The notes below the pieces were generated by a model. That model worked only from the letters and a program-made list of their open reading frames with translations. It was not told the origin of the DNA and did not search any database. This document shows positions 1-8,965 of a DNA stretch of 37,563 nt, in pieces. The translations under genes and the position numbers were made by a program. The DNA comes from Serinicoccus sediminis (GTDB lineage: Bacteria; Actinomycetota; Actinomycetes; Actinomycetales; Dermatophilaceae). Position 1 is the stretch's first letter, and each line of letters starts with the position of its first letter. The stretch is taken from NCBI RefSeq assembly GCF_004153545.1, contig NZ_SDVA01000023.1, positions 1 through 37,563 of the forward strand, read 5' to 3'.

Positions 1-7
1 TGCTGAC

Positions 8-247
8 ATGGCCGACCTGATGCAGCTGCTGACGACCAACCCGCTCGCCAAGCAGCTCGGCGTGCCGCAGGCGACCCGCCTGCGCCGCGGCCGCGAGCTG
101 CCCTCCGGCCCGGTGGCCGTGGGCGCCCCGGGGGCCGCTCCCCCCCCCCGCCGGCCAGCAGCCCGTCCCAGCCGGCCACCCCGTCGCCCTCCCGCTCCCC
201 GCGCACCGCCCCGCTACCGCCGACGGGCACGCCGGCCCGGGCGGTGA
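8..247 (+). pseudogene. FabG4-like 3-oxoacyl-ACP reductase, N-terminal fragment (broken)
   Basis: The first ~40 codons read like the N-terminus of the long two-domain FabG4-type 3-oxoacyl-ACP reductases: an NPLAKQLGVPQ stretch, then LRRGRELPSGPV. No Rossmann glycine motif or catalytic Tyr-x3-Lys follows. After about residue 42 the frame enters a run of ten C (140-149) and becomes Pro/Arg-rich to a TGA at 245-247. After the C run another frame, with very C-rich third positions, runs to a TGA at 273-275, which overlaps the GTG start of the next gene as GTGA. A slip in the C tract, a deletion or an assembly join could each explain this. The family call rests on a short match, and only the N-terminus is inside the window. 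Confidence 0.4.
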
Positions 248-271
248 CGGCGGAGCCGACGGTCCCGCCGA

Positions 272-1558
272 GTGACGGACGCACGACCGCAGGTGGTGAG
301 GGCCGGGCGACCGGCCCTCACCCGGCTCCTGGGCACGCTGGCCCCGGACGCCTTCGCCCGTGACCACTGGGGGCATACCCTCCACCTCGCCGACGTCGAG
401 GACCGCGGCGGCGACGAGTTCACCGACCTCTTCTCCCTCGACGCCGTCGACGAGCTGGTCTCCGACCGCGCCCTGCGCACGCCGTTCCTCCGGGTGGCCA
501 AGGACGGCTCGACCCTGCCGGAGAGCACCTTCACCTCCTCCGGCGGCACCGGTGCGGGCATGCCCGACCAGGCCGACGACAGCAGGCTGCTGCGGCTCTT
601 CGCCGACGGGTCGACCATCGTCCTGCAGGGCCTGCACCGCACGTGGTCGCCGATCCGCGCCTTCGCCGCGGACCTGGCCGACGACCTGGGCAGCCCGGTG
701 CAGGTCAACGCCTACGTGACTCCGGCCGCCAACCAGGGCTTCGACGACCACTACGACGTGCACGACGTCTTCGTGCTGCAGGTCTCCGGCACCAAGCGGT
801 GGGCGCTGCGCCAGCCGGTGCTGCCGCAGCCGCTGCGCTCCCAGCCGTGGACCGACCGCCGCGAGGAGGTCGCGGCCGCGGCCCGGGAGCCCGCCTACCT
901 CGAGACCACGCTGCGCCCCGGCGACTGCCTCTACCTCCCCCGCGGCTGGATCCACTCCGCGCGGGCGATGGGCGAGGTGAGCACGCACCTGACGATCGGG
1001 GTGCACGCCTGGACGCGCCACCACGTCGCGCGGGCCGCCCTCGACCTCGTGGGCGCCGGTCTCGGCGACGAGTCCGACGTGCGGCAGAGCCTGCCTCTAG
1101 GGGTCGACCTCTCCTCCCCCGACGGCTGGGGCGCGGACGTCGAGCAGGTCAGGTCCACGCTGCTGAGGCGGTTGCGCGACCTGCCCGCCGAGGAGCTCGC
1201 GGCCGTGCTGCACGAGGACCAGCGACGCAGCGCCCGGCCGGCGCCGGTCCGCCCCCTCGCCCAGGCCGCCGCGGCCGAGCAGCTGGGCGCGGATGACGCC
1301 GTCGTGCTGCGCGGGCACCTCGCCGCCACCCTGCGGGAGCACGGTGACCGGGTCGGCGTGGTGTCCCGGGTCGCCGAGTTCACCCTGCCGGCGAGCTACC
1401 GCCCCGCCCTCGAGCGCCTGCTGCAGGCCGACCCGGTCGTGGTCCGGGACCTCGGCGGACTCGCCGGCCTGGACGAGGCCGGTGCCGTCGACCTCGCGCG
1501 CGGGCTGCTGCGCCGCGGTGTGGCCTGCCTGCCCGAGCAGTCCCCCGGGCCCGGATGA
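272..1558 (+). CDS. JmjC/cupin-type 2-oxoglutarate Fe(II) oxygenase
   Basis: A 428-residue protein of the JmjC-like cupin family that includes bacterial RoxA/YcfD and human MINA/NO66, which hydroxylate ribosomal proteins. The metal triad is visible: His160-x-Asp162 in a DDHYDVHDVFVLQ segment, followed by GTKRW, and a distal His228 in LPRGWIHSAR. The C-terminal ~180 residues resemble the dimerisation/winged-helix part of ribosomal oxygenases. The GTG start at 272 is chosen because it overlaps an upstream stop as GTGA; GTG at 293 or 296 would also be possible. The 3' end overlaps the next gene as ATGA, so the two are probably translated together. The substrate is unknown; a ribosomal protein is the family precedent. 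Confidence 0.85.
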   Translation: MTDARPQVVRAGRPALTRLLGTLAPDAFARDHWGHTLHLADVEDRGGDEFTDLFSLDAVDELVSDRALRTPFLRVAKDGSTLPESTFTSSGGTGAGMPDQADDSRLLRLFADGSTIVLQGLHRTWSPIRAFAADLADDLGSPVQVNAYVTPAANQGFDDHYDVHDVFVLQVSGTKRWALRQPVLPQPLRSQPWTDRREEVAAAAREPAYLETTLRPGDCLYLPRGWIHSARAMGEVSTHLTIGVHAWTRHHVARAALDLVGAGLGDESDVRQSLPLGVDLSSPDGWGADVEQVRSTLLRRLRDLPAEELAAVLHEDQRRSARPAPVRPLAQAAAAEQLGADDAVVLRGHLAATLREHGDRVGVVSRVAEFTLPASYRPALERLLQADPVVVRDLGGLAGLDEAGAVDLARGLLRRGVACLPEQSPGPG

Positions 1559-2586
1559 CCGAGACCTTCCGCTGCTCGGACGCCGCGCGTGAGCGCGGTG
1601 ACCCGGTGCTGGGCACCGCCCCGCCGCAGGCCCGGCTGCTGCTCGTCGAGGTGCCGGGAGGCTGGCCGCCGGACGCCGTGGCCGCGCTGCCGCGGGGCGT
1701 CCGCGACGACCTCGTGCGGGTGATGACCGCCGCCTCCGCCCGGTTGCTGCTCGTCAAGCGGCCAGGTGGTCAGCACCGCCCGGAGGGCCCGTGGGCCTGG
1801 TATGCGGTGGACCCCGCCGCGCGGCGCGGCCACCGCGTCGTGGGCGGGGCCTGGGCCTCCGGCGAGGAGCTGCTCGCCGCGGCCGCTCGGGGCCTGGGCG
1901 GCGTGGCTGACGAGGACGCTGCCCCGGCCACGGCCCTGGGCGCCGGTGCCCGCGCCGTCGACCCGCACCACGACCCCGTCGAGGCGCAGGCCCACCCCGC
2001 CGCGGACGACGAGCAGCTGCTGCTCGTGTGCACCCACGGCCGCAAGGACGTGTGCTGCGCCGTCCGCGGTCGGCCGGTCGCTGCCGCACTGGGCACGGCC
2101 TGGCCCGACGAGGTGTGGGAGTGCTCGCACACCGGCGGCGACCGGTTCGCCGCCAACCTCCTCGTGCTGCCGGACGGCGCCTGCTACGGCGGGCTCGACG
2201 AGACCACGGCGCACCGGGTCGTGAGGGAGCACCGGGAGGGGGCACCCGCCGTGGCCCACCTGCGCGGCCGCATCGGCCAGGACCGGCTGGTCCAGGCCGC
2301 CGTGGTCGCCGCGCTGGGGCGCTGGCCGGTGCCCTGGGAGGCGGTGCGCCCGGTCGGCGCACCCGAGCAGCTGCCCCTGGCAGGCGGTGCGGGCGACGTC
2401 GTGGCGCGGTGGCGCACCCGGGTGGAGGTGCGCGGCCACGGCGTCTGGTGGGCGACGGGGGTCGAGCGCCTGGCCCCCGCCCAGCGGCTCACCTGCCGCG
2501 CGGCGCAGGCCGGCTCGGTCCGGGTGCCGGAGGTCGTCGACTGGACCGAGACGGCAACCGGCGACGCGGTCGGGCGTCGACCCTAG
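1555..2586 (+). CDS. Sucrase/ferredoxin-like (Apd1-type) iron-sulfur protein
   Basis: A 343-residue protein of the Suc_Fer-like family (thioredoxin-fold ferredoxin, related to yeast Apd1). The signature parts are CTHGRKDVCCAVRGRP and then ECSHTGGDRFAANLLVLPDG. In Apd1 the [2Fe-2S] cluster is held by two Cys and two His of an H-x-G-G-H motif. Here the first His is kept and the second position is Asp (HTGGD), so ligation must differ or use another residue. The start overlaps the upstream JmjC oxygenase stop (ATGA, 1555-1558), suggesting stoichiometric production and perhaps an electron-transfer partnership (inference). The stop lies in a CTAG at 2583-2586 shared with the convergent folC stop, leaving no room for a terminator between them. 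Confidence 0.85.
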   Translation: MTETFRCSDAARERGDPVLGTAPPQARLLLVEVPGGWPPDAVAALPRGVRDDLVRVMTAASARLLLVKRPGGQHRPEGPWAWYAVDPAARRGHRVVGGAWASGEELLAAAARGLGGVADEDAAPATALGAGARAVDPHHDPVEAQAHPAADDEQLLLVCTHGRKDVCCAVRGRPVAAALGTAWPDEVWECSHTGGDRFAANLLVLPDGACYGGLDETTAHRVVREHREGAPAVAHLRGRIGQDRLVQAAVVAALGRWPVPWEAVRPVGAPEQLPLAGGAGDVVARWRTRVEVRGHGVWWATGVERLAPAQRLTCRAAQAGSVRVPEVVDWTETATGDAVGRRP

Positions 2587-4061
2587 CCGGTCCGCAGCCC
2601 CAGCAGCTCGCGCACCTCGGCGGCCGTCGTCACCGAGCCGGTGGCGATCACGGCACCGCCGACCCCGCCGTCGTCGGCCAGGCCGGCGGCCACGTCGAGG
2701 GCGTCGGGCAGGTCGTTGACCACCGTGACCCGGTCCTCGCCGAAGAACTCGGCCACGAGCTCGCCGAGGCGGTGCGGCCGGATCGCCCGCGGCGAGGTGG
2801 TCCGCGAGACCACGACGTGGTCGAGCACCGGTTCCAGCGCCTGGATCATCGGCTCGGCGTCCTTGTCCTCCAGGACCGCGAGCAGCCCGACGAGCCGGGT
2901 GAAGGTGAAGGACTCGCGCAGCGCCTCGACCAGGGCCTGCACCCCGGCCGGGTTGTGCGCGGCGTCGACGAGGACGGTCGGCGAGCGGCGGACGATCTCC
3001 AGCCGCCCGGGCGAGGAGACGTCGGCCAGACCGCCGCGCAGGACCTCGTCGGTGAGCGGCTGCTCGCCTCCCCCGACGAAGGCCTCGACCGCGGCGACCG
3101 CGAGGGCGGCGTTGTGCGCCTGGTGCCCGCCGAAGAGCGGCAGGAAGAGGCCGTCGTAGTCGCCGGCCAGGCCGCGCACCGACACCTGCTGGCCACCGAC
3201 GGCGATCTCCCGGGCCAGCACCCCGAAGTTCACCCCCTCGGCCTTGAGCTCGGCCCCGACCTCCTCGGCGCGCTCGGTGAGGACGTCCATGACCTCCGGC
3301 TCCTGGACCCCCACGACGGCGATGGCTCCGGGCTTGATGATCCCGGCCTTCTCCGTCGCGATCTCCTCGAGGGTGTTCCCGAGCAGGCGGGTGTGGTCCA
3401 GCGCCACCGGGGTGAGCACGGCCACGTCGCCGTCGGCGACGGAGGTGGCGTCCCACACCCCGCCGAGCCCGACCTCCACCACGGCGACGTCGACCGGGGT
3501 GTCGGCGAACGCGGCATACGCCACGCAGACGAGCACCTCGAAGTAGGTCATCCGCACCTGGCGGGCCGGGTCGTCGTCGGCGGCGGACTCCACGTCCACC
3601 ATCTCGACGAACGGCAGCACCTCGTCGTAGGCGGCGAGGAAGGCCTCGACGGAGACCGGCTCGCCGTCGGTGCTGATCCGCTCGCGCATGTCGTGCAGGT
3701 GCGGGCTGGTGAACCTGCCGGTCCGCAGGCCCATCTCCCGCAAGACCCGCTCGACCATCCGGGCGGTCGAGGTCTTGCCGTTGGTGCCGGTGAGGTGGAT
3801 CATCCGGAAGGTGCGCTGGGGGTCGCCCATGAGCTCCATGACCCGCGCCACCCGGTGCAGGCTGGGCTCGGGCATGTGCTCCGGCGTGCGGGCCAGGATG
3901 TCCTCGGTCACCTGGGCGTAGCGCGCGAGGTCGGCCGGGTCGGTCGCCGCGGCCCCGTCCCCGCCGCGCAGGGCGGGCGCCTCGTCGCTCGGGACGGCAC
4001 CACCCGGGTCGAGCGGCAGCTCGGTGCTGCCGTCCTCGCCCTCGAAGAAGTTGTCGCTCAT
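2583..4061 (-). CDS. folC: Bifunctional dihydrofolate synthase/folylpolyglutamate synthase
   Basis: A 492-residue Mur-ligase-fold enzyme that adds glutamate to dihydropteroate and tetrahydrofolates in cytosolic folate synthesis. The ATP-binding loop [15 protein letters not shown] is followed by the folate/Mg loop [13 protein letters not shown]. The [10 protein letters not shown] region and the late DAAHNPAG motif, diagnostic of FolC, are present. About 45 residues at the N-terminus are a non-conserved acidic extension. The ATG at 4061 overlaps the ileS stop as ATGA, so folC is the second gene of an ileS-folC operon and probably falls under the ileS T-box by read-through and coupling. The operon ends tail-to-tail with the Apd1-like gene inside one CTAG tetranucleotide. 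Confidence 0.95.
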   Translation of the reverse strand: MSDNFFEGEDGSTELPLDPGGAVPSDEAPALRGGDGAAATDPADLARYAQVTEDILARTPEHMPEPSLHRVARVMELMGDPQRTFRMIHLTGTNGKTSTARMVERVLREMGLRTGRFTSPHLHDMRERISTDGEPVSVEAFLAAYDEVLPFVEMVDVESAADDDPARQVRMTYFEVLVCVAYAAFADTPVDVAVVEVGLGGVWDATSVADGDVAVLTPVALDHTRLLGNTLEEIATEKAGIIKPGAIAVVGVQEPEVMDVLTERAEEVGAELKAEGVNFGVLAREIAVGGQQVSVRGLAGDYDGLFLPLFGGHQAHNAALAVAAVEAFVGGGEQPLTDEVLRGGLADVSSPGRLEIVRRSPTVLVDAAHNPAGVQALVEALRESFTFTRLVGLLAVLEDKDAEPMIQALEPVLDHVVVSRTTSPRAIRPHRLGELVAEFFGEDRVTVVNDLPDALDVAAGLADDGGVGGAVIATGSVTTAAEVRELLGLRTG

Positions 4062-7000
4062 CGTCCGGCCTCCTCACGTCGGCTGATCAGGAGCTGCACG
4101 GTATGCCCGCCACCCAGGTCGGCGGTGCTGGCGTGGGCGCCGTTCCGGGCCGGGGGCAGGGACTGCCCGGCACCGGCGGCACCGAACTGGACGGCCAGCG
4201 TCTCACCCATGACGAGCTGCTGGTGGGCCATGGCGGCGTCCCAGACCTCGTCGTCGCCCACGACGGTGAGGCTGATCCGGTCGCTGATGTCGAGACCGGC
4301 GTCCTTGCGGGCGCCTTGGACGGCGCGTACCAGGTCACGCGCCAGGCCCTCCTGGGCCAGCTCCGGGGTCACGTCGGTGTCCAGCACGACGAAGCCGCCA
4401 CCCCGTCCGCCGAGCGTCGCCGTCGCCGCCGACGCCGCGTCGTCGGCGGACCCGCCCACGACCGTCTCCAGGGTGAACTCCCCCTCGACCAAGACGATCC
4501 CGCCGCTGGTCACCGTGCCGTCGTCGGCGACCGACCAGTCGCCGCTCTTGGACCCCTTGATCGCGGCCTGCACCTGCTTGCCGAGCCGGGGCCCGGCGGC
4601 CCGGGCGTTGACGGTGAGCCGCCGCTCGACCTGCAGGTCAGCCAGCGCGTCCGGGTCGTCGGCGTCCAGCACGGTCAGCTGCCGGACGTTGACCTCCTCC
4701 ATGATCACGTCGGTGACCATCTGCGCCCTGGCCCGGTTGCCCGGGGGCATCAGGGTCTCCCCGTCCTTGAGGACCACGGTGAGCCGGGGCAGCGGCAGCC
4801 GCACGCGCAGGCCCTGCGCCTTGCGCAGGCCCAGGGCGGTCGAGCAGACCTCCCGCACGGTGTCCATGGCGGCGACCAGCTCCGGGTCCTCCGGCAGGTC
4901 GCCGGCCTCCGGCCAGTCGGTGAGGTGCACCGACTCGCCGCCGGTCAGCCCACGCCATACCTCCTCGGTGAGGAGCGGGAGCAGCGGGGCGGCGACGCGG
5001 CAGGTGATCTCGAGCACGGTGTAGAGCGTGTCGAAGGCCTCCTGGTCCTCGGCCCAGAAGCGGTCCCGGGAGCGCCGGATGTACCAGTTGGTGAGGACGT
5101 CGACGAAGTCGCGGATGACCTCGGCGGCGACCGCGATCTCGTTGCCGTCGTAGGCGCCCTGGGCCGCCTCGACGAACTCCCGGGTCTTGGCCAGCACGTA
5201 GCGGTCGAGCTGGTGCTCCGAGCCGGTCGACCAGCGCGCCTCGTAGCCCGCGGCATTGGCGTAGAGCCCGAAGAAGTACCACGCGTTCCACAGCGGGATC
5301 ATCGTCTGCCGCACGCCGTCGCGGATCCCCTGCTCGGTGACGACGAGGTTGCCGCCGCGCAGGATCGGCGAAGACATGAGGAACCAGCGCATCGCGTCGG
5401 CGCCGTCGCGGTCGAAGACCTCGCGGACGTCGGGGTAGTTCTTGAGCGACTTGGACATCTTCTGCCCGTCGCTGCCGAGCACGATGCCGTGCGAGAGGCA
5501 CGTCGAGAACGCCGGCCGGTCGAAGAGCGCGGTGGCCAGGATGTGCAGGGTGTAGAACCAGCCGCGGGTCTGCCCGATGTACTCGACGATGAAGTCGGCC
5601 GGGAAGTGCTCCTCGAACCACTGCTCGTTCTCGAACGGGTAGTGCACTTGGGCGTAGCTCATCGACCCGGAGTCGAACCACACGTCGAGGACGTCCTCGA
5701 CCCGGCGCATGGTGCTCGCCCCGGTCGGGTCGTCGGGGTTGGGCCGGGTCAGCTCGTCGACGAACGGCCGGTGCAGGTCGACGTGGCCGTCGCGGTCGCG
5801 CGGGAGCGTGCCGAAGTCGGCCTCGATCTCCTCGAGGCTGCCGTAGACGTCGATGCGGGGGTAGGCCGGGTCGTCACTGCGCCACACCGGGATCGGGCTG
5901 CCCCAGAAGCGGTTGCGGGAGATCGACCAGTCGCGGGCGTTCTCCAGCCAGCGGCCGAACTGCCCGTGCTTGATGTGCTCGGGCACCCAGGTGATGTCCT
6001 CGTTGGTGCGCAGCATGTCGTCCTTGAACGCCGTGACCTCGACGAACCAGGAGGAGACCGCCTTGTAGATGAGCGGCTGCTTGCAGCGCCAGCAGTGCGG
6101 GTAGGAGTGGGCGTAGGACTCGCGGCGCAGCAGGACCGTGCCGGCGGTGACCGAGCCGGTGTCGTGCTGCTCCCCGCCGAGCTGGTTGCGGGTGGCGGCC
6201 TTGAGGTGGTCCATGATCGGCGCGTTGGCGTCGAAGACGAGCATCCCGGCGTACTCCTCCACCGGGGCGGTGAAGGCGCCGTCCGGGCCGACCGGCATGA
6301 CCGGCTCGATGCCCTCGCGGTCGGTGACCACCTTGTCGTCCTCACCGAAGGCGCCCGCGGTGTGGACCAGGCCGGTGCCGTCGGTGGTCGTGACGAACTC
6401 CGCGACGACCAGCCGGTGGGCGCGCTCCCAGCCCTGGTAGTAGGAGAACGGCGGCACGTAGGAGCGCCCGGTCAGCTGGGCGCCGGTGTAGGTGCCGAGC
6501 ACCTCCGGGTCCTCGCCGAGCTCGTGGGCGTAGGCCGAGAGCCTCTCCTTCGCGACGAGGTAGCGCTCACCGCCGCCGACCTGGGCGTCCTCGCCGGTGG
6601 CGCCGGGCAGCGAGGCCCGCACCACGACATACTCGATGTCCTCGCCGACCATGATCGCGAGGTTGGCCGGGAGGGTCCACGGCGTGGTGGTCCACACCAG
6701 CGCGAGCGCGCCGTCCAGGACCTCGTCGGGGGTCGCGCCGGGCAGCAGCCGCGCCCCGACGGTGACCGCCGGGTCCTGGCGCACCTGGTAGACCTCGTCG
6801 TCCATCCGCAGCTCATGGTTGGACAGCGGGGTCTGGTCGTTCCAGCAGTAGGGCAGCACGCGGAAGCCCTCGTAGACCAGGCCCTTGTCGTAGAGCCGCT
6901 TGAACGCCCACAGCACCGACTCCATGTAGTCGACGTTGAGCGTCTTGTAGTCGCCCTCGAAGTCGACCCAGCGGGCCTGGCGGGTGACGTAGTCCTGCCA

Positions 7001-7426
7001 CTCGTCGGTGTACTTCAGCACCGACTCGCGGCACTTGGCGTTGAACGCCTCGATGCCGATGCCGAGGATCTCGTCCTTGGTCTTGATGCCGAGCTGGTCC
7101 ATCGCCTCGAGCTCGGCGGGGAGCCCGTGGGTGTCCCAGCCGAAGCGCCGCTCGACCCGCTTGCCGCGCATGGTCTGGTAGCGCGGCACGACGTCCTTGA
7201 CGTAGCCGGTGAGCAGGTGCCCGTAGTGCGGCAGGCCGTTGGCGAAGGGCGGTCCGTCGTAGAAGACGTACTCGTTGGCGCCGCTCTCGCCGGCGTCACG
7301 CTGCTCGACGCTCCGGGCGAAGGTGCCGTGCTCGCGCCAGTAGGCCAGCACGGCCTGCTCGATCTCCGGGAAGCGCGGGGAGGGGGTGAGCGCGTCGGCG
7401 GAGGTGCTGGACTGGGGGTAGGCCAT
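4058..7426 (-). CDS. ileS: Isoleucyl-tRNA synthetase (long, IleS2-like)
   Basis: A 1122-residue class Ia synthetase that charges tRNA-Ile. The HIGH-type motif is HYGH (residues 67-70, in [13 protein letters not shown]); KMSKS is near residue 655 ([13 protein letters not shown]). A large CP1 editing domain lies between them, and a Cys-x2-Cys (HCWRCKQPL) is visible. The length and the non-Ile HIGH residue fit the eukaryote-like IleS2 clade usual in actinobacteria, which is often naturally less sensitive to mupirocin; sensitivity cannot be judged here. The ATG at 7426 is preferred to upstream in-frame codons because AGGAG lies 9 nt upstream and conserved sequence begins near it. A T-box leader precedes the gene and folC overlaps its end by 4 nt. 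Confidence 0.96.
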   Translation of the reverse strand: MAYPQSSTSADALTPSPRFPEIEQAVLAYWREHGTFARSVEQRDAGESGANEYVFYDGPPFANGLPHYGHLLTGYVKDVVPRYQTMRGKRVERRFGWDTHGLPAELEAMDQLGIKTKDEILGIGIEAFNAKCRESVLKYTDEWQDYVTRQARWVDFEGDYKTLNVDYMESVLWAFKRLYDKGLVYEGFRVLPYCWNDQTPLSNHELRMDDEVYQVRQDPAVTVGARLLPGATPDEVLDGALALVWTTTPWTLPANLAIMVGEDIEYVVVRASLPGATGEDAQVGGGERYLVAKERLSAYAHELGEDPEVLGTYTGAQLTGRSYVPPFSYYQGWERAHRLVVAEFVTTTDGTGLVHTAGAFGEDDKVVTDREGIEPVMPVGPDGAFTAPVEEYAGMLVFDANAPIMDHLKAATRNQLGGEQHDTGSVTAGTVLLRRESYAHSYPHCWRCKQPLIYKAVSSWFVEVTAFKDDMLRTNEDITWVPEHIKHGQFGRWLENARDWSISRNRFWGSPIPVWRSDDPAYPRIDVYGSLEEIEADFGTLPRDRDGHVDLHRPFVDELTRPNPDDPTGASTMRRVEDVLDVWFDSGSMSYAQVHYPFENEQWFEEHFPADFIVEYIGQTRGWFYTLHILATALFDRPAFSTCLSHGIVLGSDGQKMSKSLKNYPDVREVFDRDGADAMRWFLMSSPILRGGNLVVTEQGIRDGVRQTMIPLWNAWYFFGLYANAAGYEARWSTGSEHQLDRYVLAKTREFVEAAQGAYDGNEIAVAAEVIRDFVDVLTNWYIRRSRDRFWAEDQEAFDTLYTVLEITCRVAAPLLPLLTEEVWRGLTGGESVHLTDWPEAGDLPEDPELVAAMDTVREVCSTALGLRKAQGLRVRLPLPRLTVVLKDGETLMPPGNRARAQMVTDVIMEEVNVRQLTVLDADDPDALADLQVERRLTVNARAAGPRLGKQVQAAIKGSKSGDWSVADDGTVTSGGIVLVEGEFTLETVVGGSADDAASAATATLGGRGGGFVVLDTDVTPELAQEGLARDLVRAVQGARKDAGLDISDRISLTVVGDDEVWDAAMAHQQLVMGETLAVQFGAAGAGQSLPPARNGAHASTADLGGGHTVQLLISRREEAGR

Positions 7427-7530
7427 GGGTGGGCGGCTCCTGGGGTGTGGCGGGCGGTCTCGCGTGCGGTCGTCTCGTGTCGTGCTCGGGCTGTGCCACG
7501 AGGACGACGCTGCCGGGGTATGACGCCCGG

Positions 7531-7722
7531 TCGGCACCGCGGTACCACCTCGCTTGCCCGCCGCTCACCCCCGGCCCCGGTCGGGCCTGCTGGCGCGGCG
7601 TGCCGCTTCGTTCCGGCTGTGACGGGCCTGCCCCGTGCGGGTCTAGTGGGCTCACCGTCGGCGTACGGTGGCCGTTCTTCCGCAGGCTCGCCGCTGATGA
7701 CGGCTCGGTCGCCTGTGCCCAC
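7531..7722 (-). promoter_or_regulatory. T-box riboswitch (Ile), actinobacterial translational type
   Basis: On the minus strand the conserved T-box core GGTGGTACCGCG lies at about 7536-7551; it pairs with the NCCA end of uncharged tRNA. Stem I is closed by GTGGGC/GCCCAC (7717-7722 with 7646-7651). Inside it, a CCGTCATCAGCGG segment carries an ATC triplet (7696-7698) that fits the isoleucine specifier. No U-tract terminator is visible between the core and ileS, and the leader runs ~105 nt further to an AGGAG ribosome site. Control is therefore probably at translation initiation, as known for actinobacterial ileS T-boxes. The whole leader is 7427-7722. Confidence 0.9.
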
Positions 7723-7723
7723 C

Positions 7724-7729
7724 ATGCTA
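7724..7729 (-). promoter_or_regulatory. -10 element of the ileS T-box transcript
   Basis: Minus-strand TAGCAT fits the actinobacterial TANNNT -10 box. It ends 2 nt before the first base of T-box stem I, so the real start is probably a few bases into the stem or the stem is slightly shorter than drawn. The same TAGCATGG string occurs upstream of tig. Confidence 0.55.
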
Positions 7730-7807
7730 GCGCCTCGGCGCACGGGCGAGGCCCCCTTGCGCCGCGGTGCGGGCGACGGCGCCGCCTGGCCCGCTGACCG
7801 GCTGCAG

Positions 7808-7821
7808 CGTTCACGTGAACG
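7808..7821. repeat. 14-bp palindrome CGTTCACGTGAACG, copy 1
   Basis: A perfect 14-bp palindrome 144 bp upstream of the DUF559 gene. The next copy starts exactly 51 bp further on. Copies 1 and 2 share an extra right flank (T, then C or T, then GGAGCC) and a non-matching left flank. Copies 3 and 4 lie on the other side of the gene with the same 51-bp spacing. Confidence 0.9.
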
Positions 7822-7858
7822 TCGGAGCCGACGTCACGACCACGACGACCGGCCGTGG

Positions 7859-7872
7859 CGTTCACGTGAACG
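7859..7872. repeat. 14-bp palindrome CGTTCACGTGAACG, copy 2
   Basis: Second copy, 51 bp from copy 1 and 93 bp upstream of the DUF559 start codon. Only the 14-bp core is palindromic. The position fits an operator or a module boundary. Confidence 0.9.
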
Positions 7873-7914
7873 TTGGAGCCGCCGGGGCCGGTCGCGGCGC
7901 AGCGTTCGGCCAAC

Positions 7915-7925
7915 CCTGTGGACAA
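7915..7925 (-). other. TCCACAGG / DnaA-box-like sequence upstream of DUF559 gene
   Basis: The minus strand reads TTGTCCACAGG. TTGTCCACA is a perfect actinobacterial-type DnaA box, and the octamer TCCACAGG recurs upstream of the AbiEi-like gene at 32761. It lies 40 bp before the start codon. One box is not an origin; the link with this gene type is the point of interest. Confidence 0.5.
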
Positions 7926-7964
7926 CTTCTGCGGCCGGCGGGCGATCTCCGCCAGCCTGGCGGC

Positions 7965-8894
7965 ATGTCGCTGGACCTCACCCGACCGTTCCTCCGCCAG
8001 GACGGCTTGCGAGCGGGCCTCACGAAGCACGAGCTGGACGGGCCGCGGTTCCACACCGTCTTCGGGAGCGTCCGGCTCGCCTCTGACATCCCGCTCACCC
8101 CGGAGGTCCTCGGCCGGTGCGCCTCGCTCCTGGTGCCGCGGTGTGCTGCCAGCCACCATACCGCCGCTGAGGTGTGGGGAGGGGCGGTGCCCCCGACGGG
8201 ATGGACCCACGTCAGTGTCGCCCGCGCCGAGGACCGGCGGGCCAGGGTGGGCCTCCGGTGCCACGTCAACCCCTCCGCCGTCGTCCGCACTCGGGCTGGG
8301 CTGCGGCTGACCACGCCCGCCCAGACCGTGTTGGACCTGTCCCGCGAGCTGCAGCTGGTCGACCTCACGGTGCTGGCTGACTCCCTCCTGCATCGGCGGG
8401 TCCTGACGTCGGCCGAGCTCGAGCAGCGGCTGGACGCCTGCCAGGGCGGGCTCCCACGGGTCGCGTCCGCCGCGCGGACCCTCGTCCGACCGGGGGCGGA
8501 GTCGCCGATGGAGACCCGGGCCCGGCTCCTGCTCGTCCTGGCCGGCCTGCCGGAGCCTGTGCTCCAGCACGAGGTCGGGGACCTCCGGCATCGATTCCGC
8601 CTGGACCTCGCCTACCCCGAGCACAGGGTAGCCGTCGAGTACGACGGTCGTCAGCACGCGGAGGACGCTCGGCAGTGGGGCCACGACCTGGGCCGGCGGG
8701 AGTGGTTGGACGGTCGAGGATGGCGGTTGGTCGTGCTCCGCTCGGGCGACGTCTACGGCACTCCCTGGGCGACCGCGCTCCGTGTCGCCGGGGTGCTCGC
8801 TGCGCGTGGTCTCGTCACGGGCCTGCCCGCGCACCCACCGGCCACCTTCGCCGGCCACTTCCCGGAGCAGCCGTGGCGCGCGGCCCGTCCGTGA
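7965..8894 (+). CDS. DUF559 (Vsr-like PD-(D/E)xK) endonuclease-domain protein
   Basis: A 309-residue protein. The C-terminal third is a DUF559 domain with the very-short-patch-repair-endonuclease fold: a conserved Glu in SPMETRARLLL, then FRLDLAYPEHRVAVEYDGRQHAED with the Asp and the Glu-Tyr-Asp-Gly expected of the nuclease core. The N-terminal ~200 residues resemble the accompanying domain of AbiEi-type actinobacterial proteins (ASHHTAAEVWG, then LTTPAQTVLDLSREL). No signal peptide or membrane segment is seen. Function is unknown; such genes are common, variable accessory genes in actinobacteria. The ATG at 7965 is chosen because conserved sequence begins there and upstream codons run through the palindromes. 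Palindromes flank the gene on both sides. A second, divergent relative lies at 32819. Confidence 0.8.
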   Translation: MSLDLTRPFLRQDGLRAGLTKHELDGPRFHTVFGSVRLASDIPLTPEVLGRCASLLVPRCAASHHTAAEVWGGAVPPTGWTHVSVARAEDRRARVGLRCHVNPSAVVRTRAGLRLTTPAQTVLDLSRELQLVDLTVLADSLLHRRVLTSAELEQRLDACQGGLPRVASAARTLVRPGAESPMETRARLLLVLAGLPEPVLQHEVGDLRHRFRLDLAYPEHRVAVEYDGRQHAEDARQWGHDLGRREWLDGRGWRLVVLRSGDVYGTPWATALRVAGVLAARGLVTGLPAHPPATFAGHFPEQPWRAARP

Positions 8895-8913
8895 ACCCGC
8901 CATCGCCCCCATC

Positions 8914-8949
8914 AGCGGCCCTGGCGTTCACGTGAACGCCAGGGCCGCT
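8914..8949. repeat. 36-bp perfect palindrome with CGTTCACGTGAACG core, copy 3
   Basis: The 14-bp core (8925-8938) sits at the centre of an uninterrupted 36-bp palindrome with AGCGGCCCTGG arms. It starts 20 bp after the DUF559 stop codon. It can act as a duplex operator or, in RNA, as a very strong hairpin. Confidence 0.9.
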
Positions 8950-8965
8950 CCCGTCCGGTGTTTCA

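Noticed and set aside
7917-7925. Replication origin or DnaA control region
   Set aside because: Only single TTGTCCACA boxes occur (also at 22961-22969), without clusters, an AT-rich unwinding region, or dnaA/dnaN.
4103-8086. A very long open frame antisense to ileS (and similar ones antisense to folC, valS and clpX)
   Set aside because: High-GC coding DNA leaves antisense frames free of stops. Translations are Arg/Gly/His-rich with no domain signatures, while the opposite strand encodes clear conserved enzymes.
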